This document shows, piece by piece, positions 9,785 to 19,541 of a stretch of 64,000 bases of DNA. Both the position numbers and the translations under genes were made by a program. Each line of letters opens with the position of its first letter. The first letter of the stretch is position 1. Source of the stretch: Streptococcus bovimastitidis (GTDB taxonomy: Bacteria; Bacillota; Bacilli; Lactobacillales; Streptococcaceae); assembly GCF_001885095.1 (NCBI RefSeq), contig NZ_LZDD01000004.1:1-64000 (forward strand), written 5' to 3'. The notes beneath the pieces were generated by a model. That model was not told the DNA's origin, ran no database searches, and saw only the letters and a program-made list of their open reading frames with translations.

Positions 9785-10969
9785 GTGAGAAAAATTTCTG
9801 TCATTATATTTTTGATTTCTCTCTTTTTCCTTTCCCCAACTGCAAGTCATGCTCAAGAAACAAAGGATATTATTGGTATCACTCAAGATGCTGGTTATCA
9901 AATTGACCCCATTACAAAGCCGAAAGCATCTATTGTTGTTAATGCTTCAAATGGTGATATTTTATGGCAAGATAATATGATGGCCGTGCGAGATCCGGCA
10001 AGTATGTCAAAAATGTTTACTTTATACCTTTTATTTGAAGATATTGATAAAGGAAAACTTGATTTGGATACAACAATCAGGGCTACTGAAACGGATCAGG
10101 CTATAAGTCAAATTTATGAGATTAGTAATAACAAAATCGTTGCCGGTGTAAACTATCCGGTCAGTGACTTAATTACTATGACTGCGGTTCCCTCTTCCAA
10201 TGCGGCGACTATTATGCTGGCTAATTATCTGTCAGAAAATAATGCTTCTGCCTTTATTGATCGTATTAATAAGACAGCTGAGAAATTAGGAATGTCAAAC
10301 ACCCACTTTAATAATGCAAGTGGTGCTGTGGCTGAAGCCTTTAATGGCTACTACACCCCTGATAAATATGATGCTTCAGCTCCTAATCAAACGACTGCTC
10401 ACGATCTGGCTATTTTAGCTTACAATTTTTTAAAAAAATACCCTGATATTCTTTCCTTTACAAACCAATCGACTGTCAAAACTATGATTGGGACTCCATA
10501 CGAAGAGGAATTCCATTCCTACAACTACTCTCTGCCTGGTGACAAATATGGTCTGAAAGGTGTCGATGGTCTTAAAACTGGCTCCAGCCCAAGCGCTGCT
10601 TTCAATGCTATGGTCACCGCTCAACGTGATGGTCAGCGCTTGATTACAATTGTTATGGGGGTTGGCGACTGGTCAGATCAAGAAGGTGAATTCTACCGAC
10701 ATCCCTACATTAATGCTCTGACTGAAAAAGGCTTTGAAGACATTAATAAAACTTCTAAGACTAAATTTGACAATCTTTTTCCCAAAGAAAAGAAAATAAC
10801 AGAAGCTGATGAAAGCAGGTCATCTAGTGTGAAAGTGAAAAAACCGAGTGAACCTGGTTTTTTAAGCCGTTTTGAAGCTTTTGTTGATCATCATCATGGC
10901 ATTTTCTTCATCGGTCTAGGTATTTTCATTGTTATTGTGATTATTCTAGCTCTAGTAGCCATTTTGTAA
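9785..10969 (+). CDS. D-alanyl-D-alanine carboxypeptidase (peptidase S11) with C-terminal membrane helix
   Basis: This is the third tandem S11 paralogue. It begins with GTG after a good AAGGAG ribosome site, has a signal peptide cleaved near SHAQ, and keeps all catalytic motifs: SMSK, SSN (VPSSNAAT) and KTG (GLKTGSSPS). Unlike its two neighbours it ends with a true transmembrane helix (about residues 372-393, GIFFIGLGIFIVIVIILAL) instead of an amphipathic anchor. The C-terminal linker is lysine/serine rich. It should trim peptidoglycan stems like DacA, but divergence and its own promoter suggest a separate role. It is convergent with the serine-rich surface protein gene. Confidence 0.9.
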   Translation: MRKISVIIFLISLFFLSPTASHAQETKDIIGITQDAGYQIDPITKPKASIVVNASNGDILWQDNMMAVRDPASMSKMFTLYLLFEDIDKGKLDLDTTIRATETDQAISQIYEISNNKIVAGVNYPVSDLITMTAVPSSNAATIMLANYLSENNASAFIDRINKTAEKLGMSNTHFNNASGAVAEAFNGYYTPDKYDASAPNQTTAHDLAILAYNFLKKYPDILSFTNQSTVKTMIGTPYEEEFHSYNYSLPGDKYGLKGVDGLKTGSSPSAAFNAMVTAQRDGQRLITIVMGVGDWSDQEGEFYRHPYINALTEKGFEDINKTSKTKFDNLFPKEKKITEADESRSSSVKVKKPSEPGFLSRFEAFVDHHHGIFFIGLGIFIVIVIILALVAIL

Positions 10970-11059
10970 TTGATGTCAAATCTAATGAAATATAAATAGA
11001 AGAAAGGTAATCTTCATCTCATTTTAATTCACAACCTTTACAAAAATTTATCTGACACA

Positions 11060-11095
11060 ACAAAAAAAGATCAAGAGAAAATCTTGATCTTTTTG
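11060..11095. terminator. Bidirectional terminator between the carboxypeptidase cluster and the surface protein gene
   Basis: AAAAAGATCAAGA and TCTTGATCTTTTT pair perfectly around a GAAAA loop, flanked by A and T runs on both sides. It serves both convergent genes. Confidence 0.85.
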
Positions 11096-11110
11096 TAATT
11101 TGTGAGAAAT

Positions 11111-14100
11111 TTATTCTTCTTCCTCACGTTTTTTAGCTGCCAATCCTAAAGCTGCGAGAATGGCTAATGCTGCTGTTCCGAACAGACTACTGTTATCAGT
11201 TGATCCTGTATGTGGAAGTTGAACGTTTGTCATGCTTGCTTGTGGAGTACTTGTTGATTGACTTGTTGAAGTTGATTCTTGGGTTGATTGAGAGTTGAAT
11301 TCAGAAGTTGTGTTACTTTCAGACTCGCTTGTTGGCGGTAACTGTGGTTCAATTTCTTTAACGAATCCTGAGTCAATTGTTGGGTTATCATTTCCTGATA
11401 CAGTTACTTTAACGACAGTTCCATCTGAATCCAATGTGTCATCACCAGCGTTTGGTGTTGTTGGCACATATCCAGCTGGCGGTGTGAAGGTCACTGTATA
11501 GTCGCCATCTGGGAGATCAGTAAACTCATAATTTCCATTGGTATCAGTTGTTGTGGTAACGGTACTTCCATCTGGAGTTGTAAGAGTGACTGTTACGCCA
11601 GGAATTCCTGGTTCTCCAGTTTCTTGAACACCATTATGGTTAGTATCTTCCCAAACGGTATCACCGATGGTATGAGTATCTTTAACGAATCCTGAGTCAA
11701 TTGTTGGGTTATCATTTCCTGATACAGTTACTTTAACGACAGTTCCGTCTGAATCCATTGTGTCATCACCAGCGTTTGGTGTTGTTGGCACATATCCAGC
11801 TGGCGGTGTGAAGGTCACTGTATAGTCGCCATCTGGGAGATCAGTAAACTCATAATTTCCGTTGGTATCAGTCGTTGTGGTAACGGTACTTCCATCTGGA
11901 GTTGTAAGAGTGACTGTTACGCCAGGAATTCCTGGTTCTCCAGTTTCTTGAACACCATTATGGTTAGTATCTTCCCAAACGGTATCACCGATGGTATGAG
12001 TATCTTTAACGAATCCTGAGTCAATTGTTGGGTTATCATTTCCTGATACAGTTACTTTAACGACAGTTCCGTCTGAATCCAATGTGTCATCACCAGCGTT
12101 TGGTGTTGTTGGCACATATCCAGCTGGCGGTGTAAAGGTCACTGTATAGTCGCCATCTGGGAGATCAGTAAACTCATAATTTCCGTTGGTATCAGTCGTT
12201 GTGGTAACGGTACTTCCATCTGGAGTTATAAGAGTGACTGTTACGCCAGGAATTCCTGGTTCTCCAGTTTCTTGAACACCATTATGGTTAGTATCTTCCC
12301 AAACGGTATCACCGATGGTATGAGTATCTTTAACGAATCCTGAGTCAATTGTTGGGTTATCATTTCCTGATACAGTTACTTTAACGACAGTTCCATCTGA
12401 ATCCAATGTGTCATCACCAGCGTTTGGTGTTGTTGGCACATATCCAGCTGGCGGTGTGAAGGTCACTGTATAGTCGCCATCTGGGAGATCAGTAAACTCA
12501 TAATTTCCATTGGTATCAGTTGTTGTGGTAACGGTACTTCCATCTGGAGTTGTAAGAGTAACTGTTACGCCAGGAATTCCTGGTTCTCCAGTTTCTTGAA
12601 CACCATTATGGTTAGTATCTTCCCAAACGGTATCACCGATGGTATGAGTATCTTTAACGAATCCTGAGTCAATTGTTGGGTTATCATTTCCTGATACAGT
12701 TACTTTAACGACAGTTCCATCTGAATCCAATGTGTCATCACCAGCGTTTGGTGTTGTTGGCACATATCCAGCTGGCGGTGTGAAGGTCACTGTATAGTCG
12801 CCATCTGGGAGATCAGTAAACTCATAATTTCCGTTGGTATCAGTCGTTGTGGTAACGGTACTTCCATCTGGAGTTGTAAGAGTAACTGTTACGCCAGGAA
12901 TTCCTGGTTCTCCAATTTCTTGAACACCATTATGGTTAGTATCTTCCCAAACGGTATCACCGATGGTATGAACTATCATCGTCTCAGATCCAATATTAGA
13001 ATTTGATTGGCTCTCAGAAGTACTCAAGCTTTCTGAAACACTTGTTGAATCTGATAGTGACGTTGAATCTGAGACACTTGTTGAATCTGAGACACTTGTT
13101 GAGTCTGATAGTGACGCTGAATCTGAGACACTTGTTGAATCTGATAATGATGTTGAATCAGATACACTGGTTGAGTCTGATAATGATGTTGAATCAGATA
13201 CACTGGTTGAGTCTGATAATGATGTTGAATCTGAGACACTTGTTGAGTCTGATAATGATGTTGAATCAGATACACTGGTTGAGTCTGATAATGATGTTGA
13301 ATCAGATACACTTGTTGAGTCTGATAATGATGTTGAATCAGATACACTGGTTGAGTCTGATAATGATGTTGAATCTGAGACACTTGTTGAATCAGATACA
13401 CTGGTTGAGTCTGATAATGACGCTGATTCTGATACACTTGTTGAATCTGATACACTTGTTGAATCAGATACACTTGTTGAATCAGATACACTGGTTGAGT
13501 CTGATAATGATGTTGAATCAGATACACTGGTTGAGTCTGATAATGATGTTGAATCAGATACACTGGTTGAGTCTGATAGTGACGCTGATTCTGATACACT
13601 TGTTGAATCTGATAATGATGTTGAATCAGATACACTTGTTGAATCAGATACACTTGTTGAATCAGATACACTTGTTGAATCAGATACACTTGTTGAATCA
13701 GATACACTTGTTGAATCAGATACACTTGTTGAGTCTGATAATGATGTTGAATCAGATACACTGGTTGAGTCTGATAATGATGTTGAATCTGAGACACTTG
13801 TTGAGTCTGATAATGATGTTGAATCAGATACACTGGTTGAGTCTGATAATGATGTTGAATCTGAGACACTTGTTGAGTCTGATAATGATGTTGAATCAGA
13901 TACACTTGTTGAATCTGATAATGATATTGAATCAGATACACTGGTTGAGTCTGATAATGATGTTGAATCAGATACACTGGTTGAATCAGATACACTTGTT
14001 GAATCAGATACACTTGTTGAATCAGATACACTTGTTGAATCAGATACACTGGTTGAGTCTGATAATGATGTCGAATCAGAGACTGACGTTGAATCAGATG

Positions 14101-17100
14101 TTGATATCGAATCTGAGATCGATGTACTTACACTTGTTGAATCTGATAATGATGTTGAATCAGATACACTGGTTGAGTCTGATAATGATGTTGAATCAGA
14201 TACACTGGTTGAGTCTGATAATGACGCTGATTCTGATACACTTGTTGAGTCTGATAATGATGTTGAATCAGATACACTTGTTGAATCAGATACACTTGTT
14301 GAATCAGATACACTTGTTGAATCAGATACACTTGTTGAATCAGATACACTTGTTGAATCAGATACACTTGTTGAATCAGATACACTGGTTGAGTCTGATA
14401 ATGATGTCGAATCAGAGACTGACGTTGAATCAGATGTTGATGTCGAATCTGAGATCGATGTACTTACACTTGTTGAGTCTGATAATGATGTTGAATCAGA
14501 TACACTGGTTGAGTCTGATAATGACGCTGATTCTGATACACTTGTTGAGTCTGATAATGATGTTGAATCAGATACACTTGTTGAATCTGATAATGATATT
14601 GAATCAGATACACTTGTTGAGTCTGATAATGATATTGAATCAGATACACTGGTTGAGTCTGATAATGATGTCGAATCTGAGACTGACGTTGAATCAGATG
14701 TTGATGTCGAATCTGAGATCGATGTACTTACACTTGTTGAATCTGAGATCGATGTACTTACACTTGTTGAATCTGATAATGATATTGAATCAGATACACT
14801 TGTTGAGTCTGATAATGATGTTGAATCAGATACACTTGTTGAGTCTGATAATGACGCTGTTTCTGATACACTTGTTGAGTCTGATAATGATGTTGAATCA
14901 GATACACTTGTTGAATCTGATAATGATATTGAATCAGATACACTTGTTGAATCAGATACACTGGTTGAGTCTGATAATGACGCTGATTCTGATACACTTG
15001 TTGAGTCTGATAATGATATTGAATCAGATACACTGGTTGAGTCTGATAATGATGTCGAATCAGAGACTGACGTTGAATCAGATGTTGATGTCGAATCTGA
15101 GATCGATGTACTTACACTTGTTGAATCTGATAATGATATTGAATCAGATACACTTGTTGAATCAGATACACTTGTTGAGTCTGATAATGATGTTGAATCT
15201 GATAATGATGTTGAATCAGATACACTTGTTGAATCTGATACGCTTGTACTTGTCGATGTGCTCAAGCTGGTTGAGGTACTTGCACTTGTACTTGTCGAAG
15301 TGCTCAAGCTGGTTGAGGTACTTGCACTTGTGCTAGTTGAAGTGCTCAAGCTGGTTGAGGTACTTGCACTTGTGCTAGTTGAAGTGCTCAAGCTGGTTGA
15401 GGTACTCTTACTTGTACTTGTCGAAGTGCTCAAACTGGTTGAAGCACTTGCACTTGTGCTAGTTGAAGTGCTCAAGCTGGTTGAGGTACTTGCACTTGTG
15501 CTAGTTGAAGTGCTCAAGCTGGTTGAGGTACTCTTACTTGTACTTGTCGAAGTGCTCAAACTGGTTGAAGCACTTGCACTTGTGCTGGTTGAAGCGCTCA
15601 AACTGGTTGAGGTGCTCTTACTTGTGCTGGTTGAAGTGCTCAAGCTGGTTGAAGCACTTGCACTTGTGCTGGTTGAAGTGCTCAAGCTGGTTGAGGTACT
15701 CTTACTTGTACTTGTCGAAGCGCTCAAGCTGGTTGAGGTACTTGCACTAGTACTAGTTGAAGCGCTCAAGCTGGTTGAGGTACTTGCACTAGTACTAGTT
15801 GAAAGTGACACTGGATCCTGAATTAGTCCACCATCAATAGTCATGTTGTTAGCACCAGCTATTGTAAAAGTTGTCGATGTTCCGTTTGAATCAATTAATC
15901 TATTCGTACCTACATTAGAAGTTGTGAGTACGTAACCAGTTGGTGGTGTAATTGTAATCGTATAGGTGTTCTTATCAAGCAGACCATCAAATTGATAGTG
16001 CCCGGCAGCGTCTGTATATACAGATTTTTTAGTTCCATCGGAATAGGTCAGTGTTACCAAGACATTAGCAGCAGGGCTTTCACCAGTAGTCTGAAGTCCA
16101 TCTTTGTTTGTATCGAACCAAACATAGTCTCCTGCACTATATGTTACGGCAGTACCAGTACCACCAGATGTATCTGAAGTAAAGACGACATAGTTATTGG
16201 TTTCAACAATTGAATAATAACCAGAGTAGTCGTAAGATGACATTGTACCACTTTGTACAACAGGGTTTGTTGAATTTGGATCATATGTAGAAATAACTCT
16301 AATCACGTAAACATCTGAGATAGTCCCCAAATTGATTCGAGCACTATCTGTACCATATGTAATGGAAGGTGTCACTTTGGTTAAAGTACTATAATCAAGT
16401 ACATCCATACTATCAGGTAAAGTTGAACCAGTTCCAGCTTTATAAACCTGAATTGTGGTAGTTGAGTTGATGACTGTACTACCTTGTTGAACCATCGCGC
16501 CAGTATTAGGATCAATCTGATAACCATAAACATTAAAGTACGTCGTGTAAGCAGCATAATCCATTGGGTTAACGTAAAAAATTTGTTCAACCGTATGATT
16601 AACTGAATCTAGTTCATTAAAAACAGACTGAATACTTGAACTCCCATATACAATTGGAGATTGGTATCGGACATACTCAGTTTTTGAAGTAGTTTCCCCA
16701 CCTAATGAATAGGTTAAAGTTAGATTGGCATCATTTTGAACGACTGAGCGATCTATATAAGAAGAAACATCTAAAGAAGCAATAACATTTTGGTATTTAT
16801 CCACATAAGTCGTAAAAGTATATGTAACTGTTTTAGAAGTAGCATCCCAAGTCCCAGTAGCGATGACCTCTCCGGAACTATCTGTAATATCAGTTGGTGT
16901 CCAGTTAGCCATATCAAAATCTGAAGGTGCGGTATAGGGACTATAAGTCATGGTAAATTGATCACCTGCAGTCGCCGCATTATCAACTGTAAACTTTGTA
17001 TAATACTCTAAAGATTCACCACCTTGGGGATATATATAACCGTCATTATAAGAAGTATCTTTAATGTAAGACGATGTTACTGTTACAAGATTATTATTGA

Positions 17101-17734
17101 CAGTACCAGTTGCAGATAAAGTAGTTGTAGCGAATGTACTAGTTTTTGGGGACAAACTAGATGTATTACTTGTAGACGTACTTGAACTAGAACTTGTAAT
17201 CAAACTTGTTGAAGTTGATGTAAACGTTGACGACGATTGCGATTGACTCTCAGATTGAGAATCCGAAGATGATACTAATGCTGAGTTACTTGCAGATTGG
17301 CTCTGAGAAGTTGATTGACTTAGAGAATCTGATTGACTCATTGACATTGAACTCGTATCAGATACTGTTCCACTTGTACTTGTAGAACTTGTAGCAACAA
17401 CTGTTGAATCTGTTCCTGCCAAAGCAGTCGTTCCTGTTTCAGAGGCAACTGGTAAACTACTTGTCGTTTCTGCAGCAAAAGCTGTATGACCTAGAGTTGC
17501 TCCACCTGCAATGGCTCCTATACCTAAGGCACCCTTTAATAATTGTTTTCGGGGAACGACAAAATCCACACTATCATCGAAAATGTGTTCTTCTACTTGT
17601 CCACCCTTAAACAGTTGAATCAACCCAAAAAAGGCAAGGGTTGTTTTAACCCAACTCTTGCCGGACTTATGAAGTTTTACACGAGACTTAGATTCAGTCT
17701 CAATGAAACTACTCTTATTAAATTTTCGTAACAT
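11111..17734 (-). CDS. Giant serine-rich repeat LPXTG surface adhesin, Srr/Sdr hybrid (2207 residues)
   Basis: This cell-wall adhesin has, in order: an accessory-Sec signal peptide of about 90 residues with a KxYKxGKxW-like motif ([14 protein letters not shown]), a glycine-rich core and cleavage near AFAAET; a short serine-rich segment (about 110-195); a ligand-binding region (about 210-540) with the MSCRAMM signature [11 protein letters not shown]; one SdrD-type B domain (about 540-650); a serine repeat region (about 650-1580) that changes from STSxSTS to [13 protein letters not shown] units; five near-identical 108-residue B repeats with DxNxxG loops (about 1588-2130); and an LPHTG sortase signal, hydrophobic stretch and charged tail. 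It is probably O-glycosylated by GtfA/GtfB, exported by SecA2/SecY2 and binds a host ligand (possibly fibrinogen-like, inferred). It has its own promoter. Confidence 0.92.
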   Translation of the reverse strand: MLRKFNKSSFIETESKSRVKLHKSGKSWVKTTLAFFGLIQLFKGGQVEEHIFDDSVDFVVPRKQLLKGALGIGAIAGGATLGHTAFAAETTSSLPVASETGTTALAGTDSTVVATSSTSTSGTVSDTSSMSMSQSDSLSQSTSQSQSASNSALVSSSDSQSESQSQSSSTFTSTSTSLITSSSSSTSTSNTSSLSPKTSTFATTTLSATGTVNNNLVTVTSSYIKDTSYNDGYIYPQGGESLEYYTKFTVDNAATAGDQFTMTYSPYTAPSDFDMANWTPTDITDSSGEVIATGTWDATSKTVTYTFTTYVDKYQNVIASLDVSSYIDRSVVQNDANLTLTYSLGGETTSKTEYVRYQSPIVYGSSSIQSVFNELDSVNHTVEQIFYVNPMDYAAYTTYFNVYGYQIDPNTGAMVQQGSTVINSTTTIQVYKAGTGSTLPDSMDVLDYSTLTKVTPSITYGTDSARINLGTISDVYVIRVISTYDPNSTNPVVQSGTMSSYDYSGYYSIVETNNYVVFTSDTSGGTGTAVTYSAGDYVWFDTNKDGLQTTGESPAANVLVTLTYSDGTKKSVYTDAAGHYQFDGLLDKNTYTITITPPTGYVLTTSNVGTNRLIDSNGTSTTFTIAGANNMTIDGGLIQDPVSLSTSTSASTSTSLSASTSTSASTSTSLSASTSTSKSTSTSLSTSTSTSASASTSLSTSTSTSKSTSTSLSASTSTSASASTSLSTSTSTSKSTSTSLSTSTSTSASTSTSLSTSTSTSASASTSLSTSTSTSKSTSTSLSTSTSTSASTSTSLSTSTSTSASTSTSLSTSTSTSASTSTSLSTSTSTSVSDSTSVSDSTSLSDSTSLSDSTSVSDSTSVSDSISLSDSTSVSTSISDSTSTSDSTSVSDSTSLSDSTSVSDSISLSDSTSVSESASLSDSTSVSDSTSVSDSISLSDSTSVSDSTSLSDSTSVSETASLSDSTSVSDSTSLSDSTSVSDSISLSDSTSVSTSISDSTSVSTSISDSTSTSDSTSVSDSTSLSDSTSVSDSISLSDSTSVSDSISLSDSTSVSDSTSLSDSTSVSESASLSDSTSVSDSTSLSDSTSVSTSISDSTSTSDSTSVSDSTSLSDSTSVSDSTSVSDSTSVSDSTSVSDSTSVSDSTSVSDSTSVSDSTSLSDSTSVSESASLSDSTSVSDSTSLSDSTSVSDSTSLSDSTSVSTSISDSISTSDSTSVSDSTSLSDSTSVSDSTSVSDSTSVSDSTSVSDSTSVSDSTSLSDSTSVSDSISLSDSTSVSDSTSLSDSTSVSDSTSLSDSTSVSDSTSLSDSTSVSDSTSLSDSTSVSDSTSLSDSTSVSDSTSVSDSTSVSDSTSVSDSTSVSDSTSVSDSTSLSDSTSVSESASLSDSTSVSDSTSLSDSTSVSDSTSLSDSTSVSDSTSVSDSTSVSDSTSVSESASLSDSTSVSDSTSVSDSTSLSDSTSVSDSTSLSDSTSVSDSTSLSDSTSVSDSTSLSDSTSVSDSTSLSDSTSVSDSTSLSDSTSVSDSTSLSDSTSVSDSASLSDSTSVSDSTSVSDSTSLSDSTSVSESLSTSESQSNSNIGSETMIVHTIGDTVWEDTNHNGVQEIGEPGIPGVTVTLTTPDGSTVTTTTDTNGNYEFTDLPDGDYTVTFTPPAGYVPTTPNAGDDTLDSDGTVVKVTVSGNDNPTIDSGFVKDTHTIGDTVWEDTNHNGVQETGEPGIPGVTVTLTTPDGSTVTTTTDTNGNYEFTDLPDGDYTVTFTPPAGYVPTTPNAGDDTLDSDGTVVKVTVSGNDNPTIDSGFVKDTHTIGDTVWEDTNHNGVQETGEPGIPGVTVTLITPDGSTVTTTTDTNGNYEFTDLPDGDYTVTFTPPAGYVPTTPNAGDDTLDSDGTVVKVTVSGNDNPTIDSGFVKDTHTIGDTVWEDTNHNGVQETGEPGIPGVTVTLTTPDGSTVTTTTDTNGNYEFTDLPDGDYTVTFTPPAGYVPTTPNAGDDTMDSDGTVVKVTVSGNDNPTIDSGFVKDTHTIGDTVWEDTNHNGVQETGEPGIPGVTVTLTTPDGSTVTTTTDTNGNYEFTDLPDGDYTVTFTPPAGYVPTTPNAGDDTLDSDGTVVKVTVSGNDNPTIDSGFVKEIEPQLPPTSESESNTTSEFNSQSTQESTSTSQSTSTPQASMTNVQLPHTGSTDNSSLFGTAALAILAALGLAAKKREEEE
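11352..12975 (-). repeat. Five tandem 324-bp repeats encoding SdrD-type B domains
   Basis: A 324-base unit (108 residues, beginning [15 protein letters not shown]) is repeated five times in the first adhesin. Copies differ by only scattered single bases (for example TTGGATTC versus ATGGATTC around the TLDSDG/TMDSDG codons), which points to recent duplication or gene conversion. Confidence 0.9.
13020..15830 (-). repeat. Serine-rich repeat region of the first adhesin
   Basis: About 2.8 kb of short tandem repeats. The gene-distal 2.2 kb uses 18-base units coding SDSTSV or SDSTSL with occasional ESA, DSI and TSI variants; the gene-proximal 0.55 kb (15260-15810) uses [11 protein letters not shown]-type units. 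Longer blocks such as the [13 protein letters not shown] variant recur several times. Confidence 0.9.
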
Positions 17735-17740
17735 ATTGTT

Positions 17741-17827
17741 TCTCTCTCTCTCTCGACAAATAGCGAATCCCTATTCACCGTGTTTTTTGTCTAATTCTAT
17801 TTTACTCTTTTATATTATAAAATGCAA
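17741..17827 (-). promoter_or_regulatory. Promoter and GA-repeat ribosome site of the first adhesin
   Basis: On the minus strand TTGCAT (17827-17822), a 17-base spacer and TAAAAT (17804-17799) form a good promoter. The only purine-rich ribosome-binding stretch is a (GA)7 dinucleotide tract at 17754-17741, six bases before the ATG at 17734. Confidence 0.65.
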
Positions 17828-17922
17828 CATTTTTTTGAAAATTTAAGAATTAATTTAATGGTGCATTTTTATTAAAAATTTTAGTAATCTTTTGCTAAAT
17901 AGTTAGTTATTTATACGAAAAA

Positions 17923-17944
17923 GGAGAATCCTGTTAGGTTCTCC
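17923..17944. terminator. Terminator downstream of the broken surface protein gene
   Basis: GGAGAACC and GGATTCTCC pair around a short loop (minus strand), followed by five Ts; the plus strand also ends in a T-rich run, so it could act both ways. Confidence 0.75.
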
Positions 17945-17991
17945 TCTTCTTTTTTTAAAAACCACTTTAACGTTCGTAAAAGAATAATAAC

Positions 17992-19363
17992 TTACTTTTC
18001 ATTTTTACGTTTTTTAGTGCTTAAGCCAAGGGCTGCCAGAATTGCTAAGGTTGCCGAACCATAGAGTCCTGAATTCTCATTAGTACCAGTATGTGGAAGT
18101 TCAACATGATCACTCACTTGATGGTTTTATGACATCATTGAACGACTTGTACTCATGGAACTAGTATTTGACTTAGAAACTGATGTGCTTTGCGTTGTTG
18201 ACTCTATGTTTGGATTCAGAAACTGAAGTACTTTGTGTTGTAGACTCTGAGATAGATTAAGAAGTACTGATTGAATCTGATACTATTGAATCTGATTGTG
18301 ATTTAGAATTTGATTCAGTAGTTGTATCTGAGTTACTAGCTGTTGAAATACTTGTAGATTCACTCTTTGATAAAGACTCGCTAATAGCCGTACTATCAGC
18401 ATCTGCAGTAGCAGTTTCATTTACAAATCTTGTACCAAAGACATATTTCGAGCCATCTAATAAGTTACCATTGCTATTTTGTCCGACGGTACCAAAGGTT
18501 GATTTGACAGCGATTGCCTCTGCAGTATCAGGTCCGACGATTGCACCATCCATAACAACCACATATGAATCCGTTGGAGTATTTGGCAACTGAAAGACGA
18601 GTTCCCCATTGGCATTAATGGTTGGATTTAACGATGCCTTTACATCTGTAAAATTAGCTGTATCTGTGTAATCCATTTCCATTCCCGGTTGTAACACCGC
18701 AGGATCCGTTACACGATAAATTTTATAAGTAGAATTTGCTATATCATAACTAGCTAAATTAGCTGCATCCGAAACAACACCTGTATTCAAAGCTTCTTGA
18801 GTAGTCGCATTTGAAATTTTCACTGTATATGGTGTTGAATTATCCATTTTTGCGGGAAAATCTGAACCAGGTTGGTTAATTATAGCAACATAATTTGCTG
18901 TTTTATCAGTTAGATTAACATCTGTAACACACCATCTGTTTGATAGTCAGACCCTGTCGAATCACTATGGTCTGTATTACCATTGTCATACACAATATTT
19001 ACTGTTTTACTGACATTGTTAACAGATACAACTACATTTGAAGTATCAACAGGAATAACATTATCATTAAAGAATACTTGAGTATTTCCTGTCGCAGTAA
19101 TATTTTTTTCCATTAACATTATTTTTAAAAATATATGTTAATTAATTTGTTGTTGGGTCATAATTGGCTTCCGCAATAGTGACACCATCTGGGGTTCTTA
19201 ATGCTGGGAAATAAATTGATGAGGAAGTTACACCATGATAATCTAAATTATTATTAAGCGTAAAAGTTATATAATCACTAGGTGCTACGGTATCCTTTTG
19301 AAAATCAAAGGTAAAATCCCCACCAGGAGCCCGGTCCATATTATAAGTTTGACCATCTATCAA
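17992..19363 (-). pseudogene. Degenerate serine-rich LPXTG surface protein (third Srr copy)
   Basis: Fragments of a third adhesin lie between the two intact ones. 19363-19142 and 19119-18910 code for beta-rich pieces like the ligand-binding domains of the neighbours (APSDYITFTLNN). 18847-18257 continues that domain and enters serine repeats (STSISTASNSDTTTESNSKS). 18240-17992, in shifted frames, still encodes an ELPHTG sortase signal, hydrophobic helix and KKRKNEK tail. At least two stop codons (a TAA after SISTS and a TAA after SRSMMS) and one frameshift interrupt the serine region, more disruptions separate the N-terminal pieces, and no signal peptide is found upstream of 19363. The gene is therefore dead, though C-terminal identity to its neighbours may feed recombination. 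Confidence 0.85.
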
Positions 19364-19477
19364 ATTTAAATTTAGAACCGATACATTATAACAAGTTAAA
19401 TTTTATTACAAAACAACCTAATCTTAAAGCTATTTTCTTATTTTTTGTTAACTTTTATTATACTTTCATATATTATA

Positions 19478-19512
19478 TAAAAAAACCAGCGAAGAAATTC
19501 TCTTAGCTAGTT
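19478..19512 (-). terminator. Terminator of the second adhesin gene
   Basis: On the minus strand AACTAGC pairs with GCTGGTT (one G-U pair) with an inner AAGA/TTCTT extension, followed by a run of Ts. It sits about 30 bases after the stop codon. Confidence 0.75.
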
Positions 19513-19541
19513 TTTAATTATTATAGATTTTTCAAATCTTC

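Noticed and set aside
13003..15336. A 777-codon open frame on the plus strand, rich in Leu, Asn, Ile, His and Gln repeats.
   Set aside because: It is the antisense of the serine repeats of the first adhesin; the repeat keeps several frames free of stops. It has no ribosome site or plausible protein content.
13020..15830. Short regular repeats that could suggest a CRISPR array.
   Set aside because: The 18-base units are directly adjacent without unique spacers, and they encode a continuous serine repeat in frame.
18257..18847. A 196-codon ORF that could be taken as an independent gene.
   Set aside because: It starts in the middle of a ligand-binding domain, has no signal peptide and continues out of frame into an LPHTG anchor, so it is part of a pseudogene.
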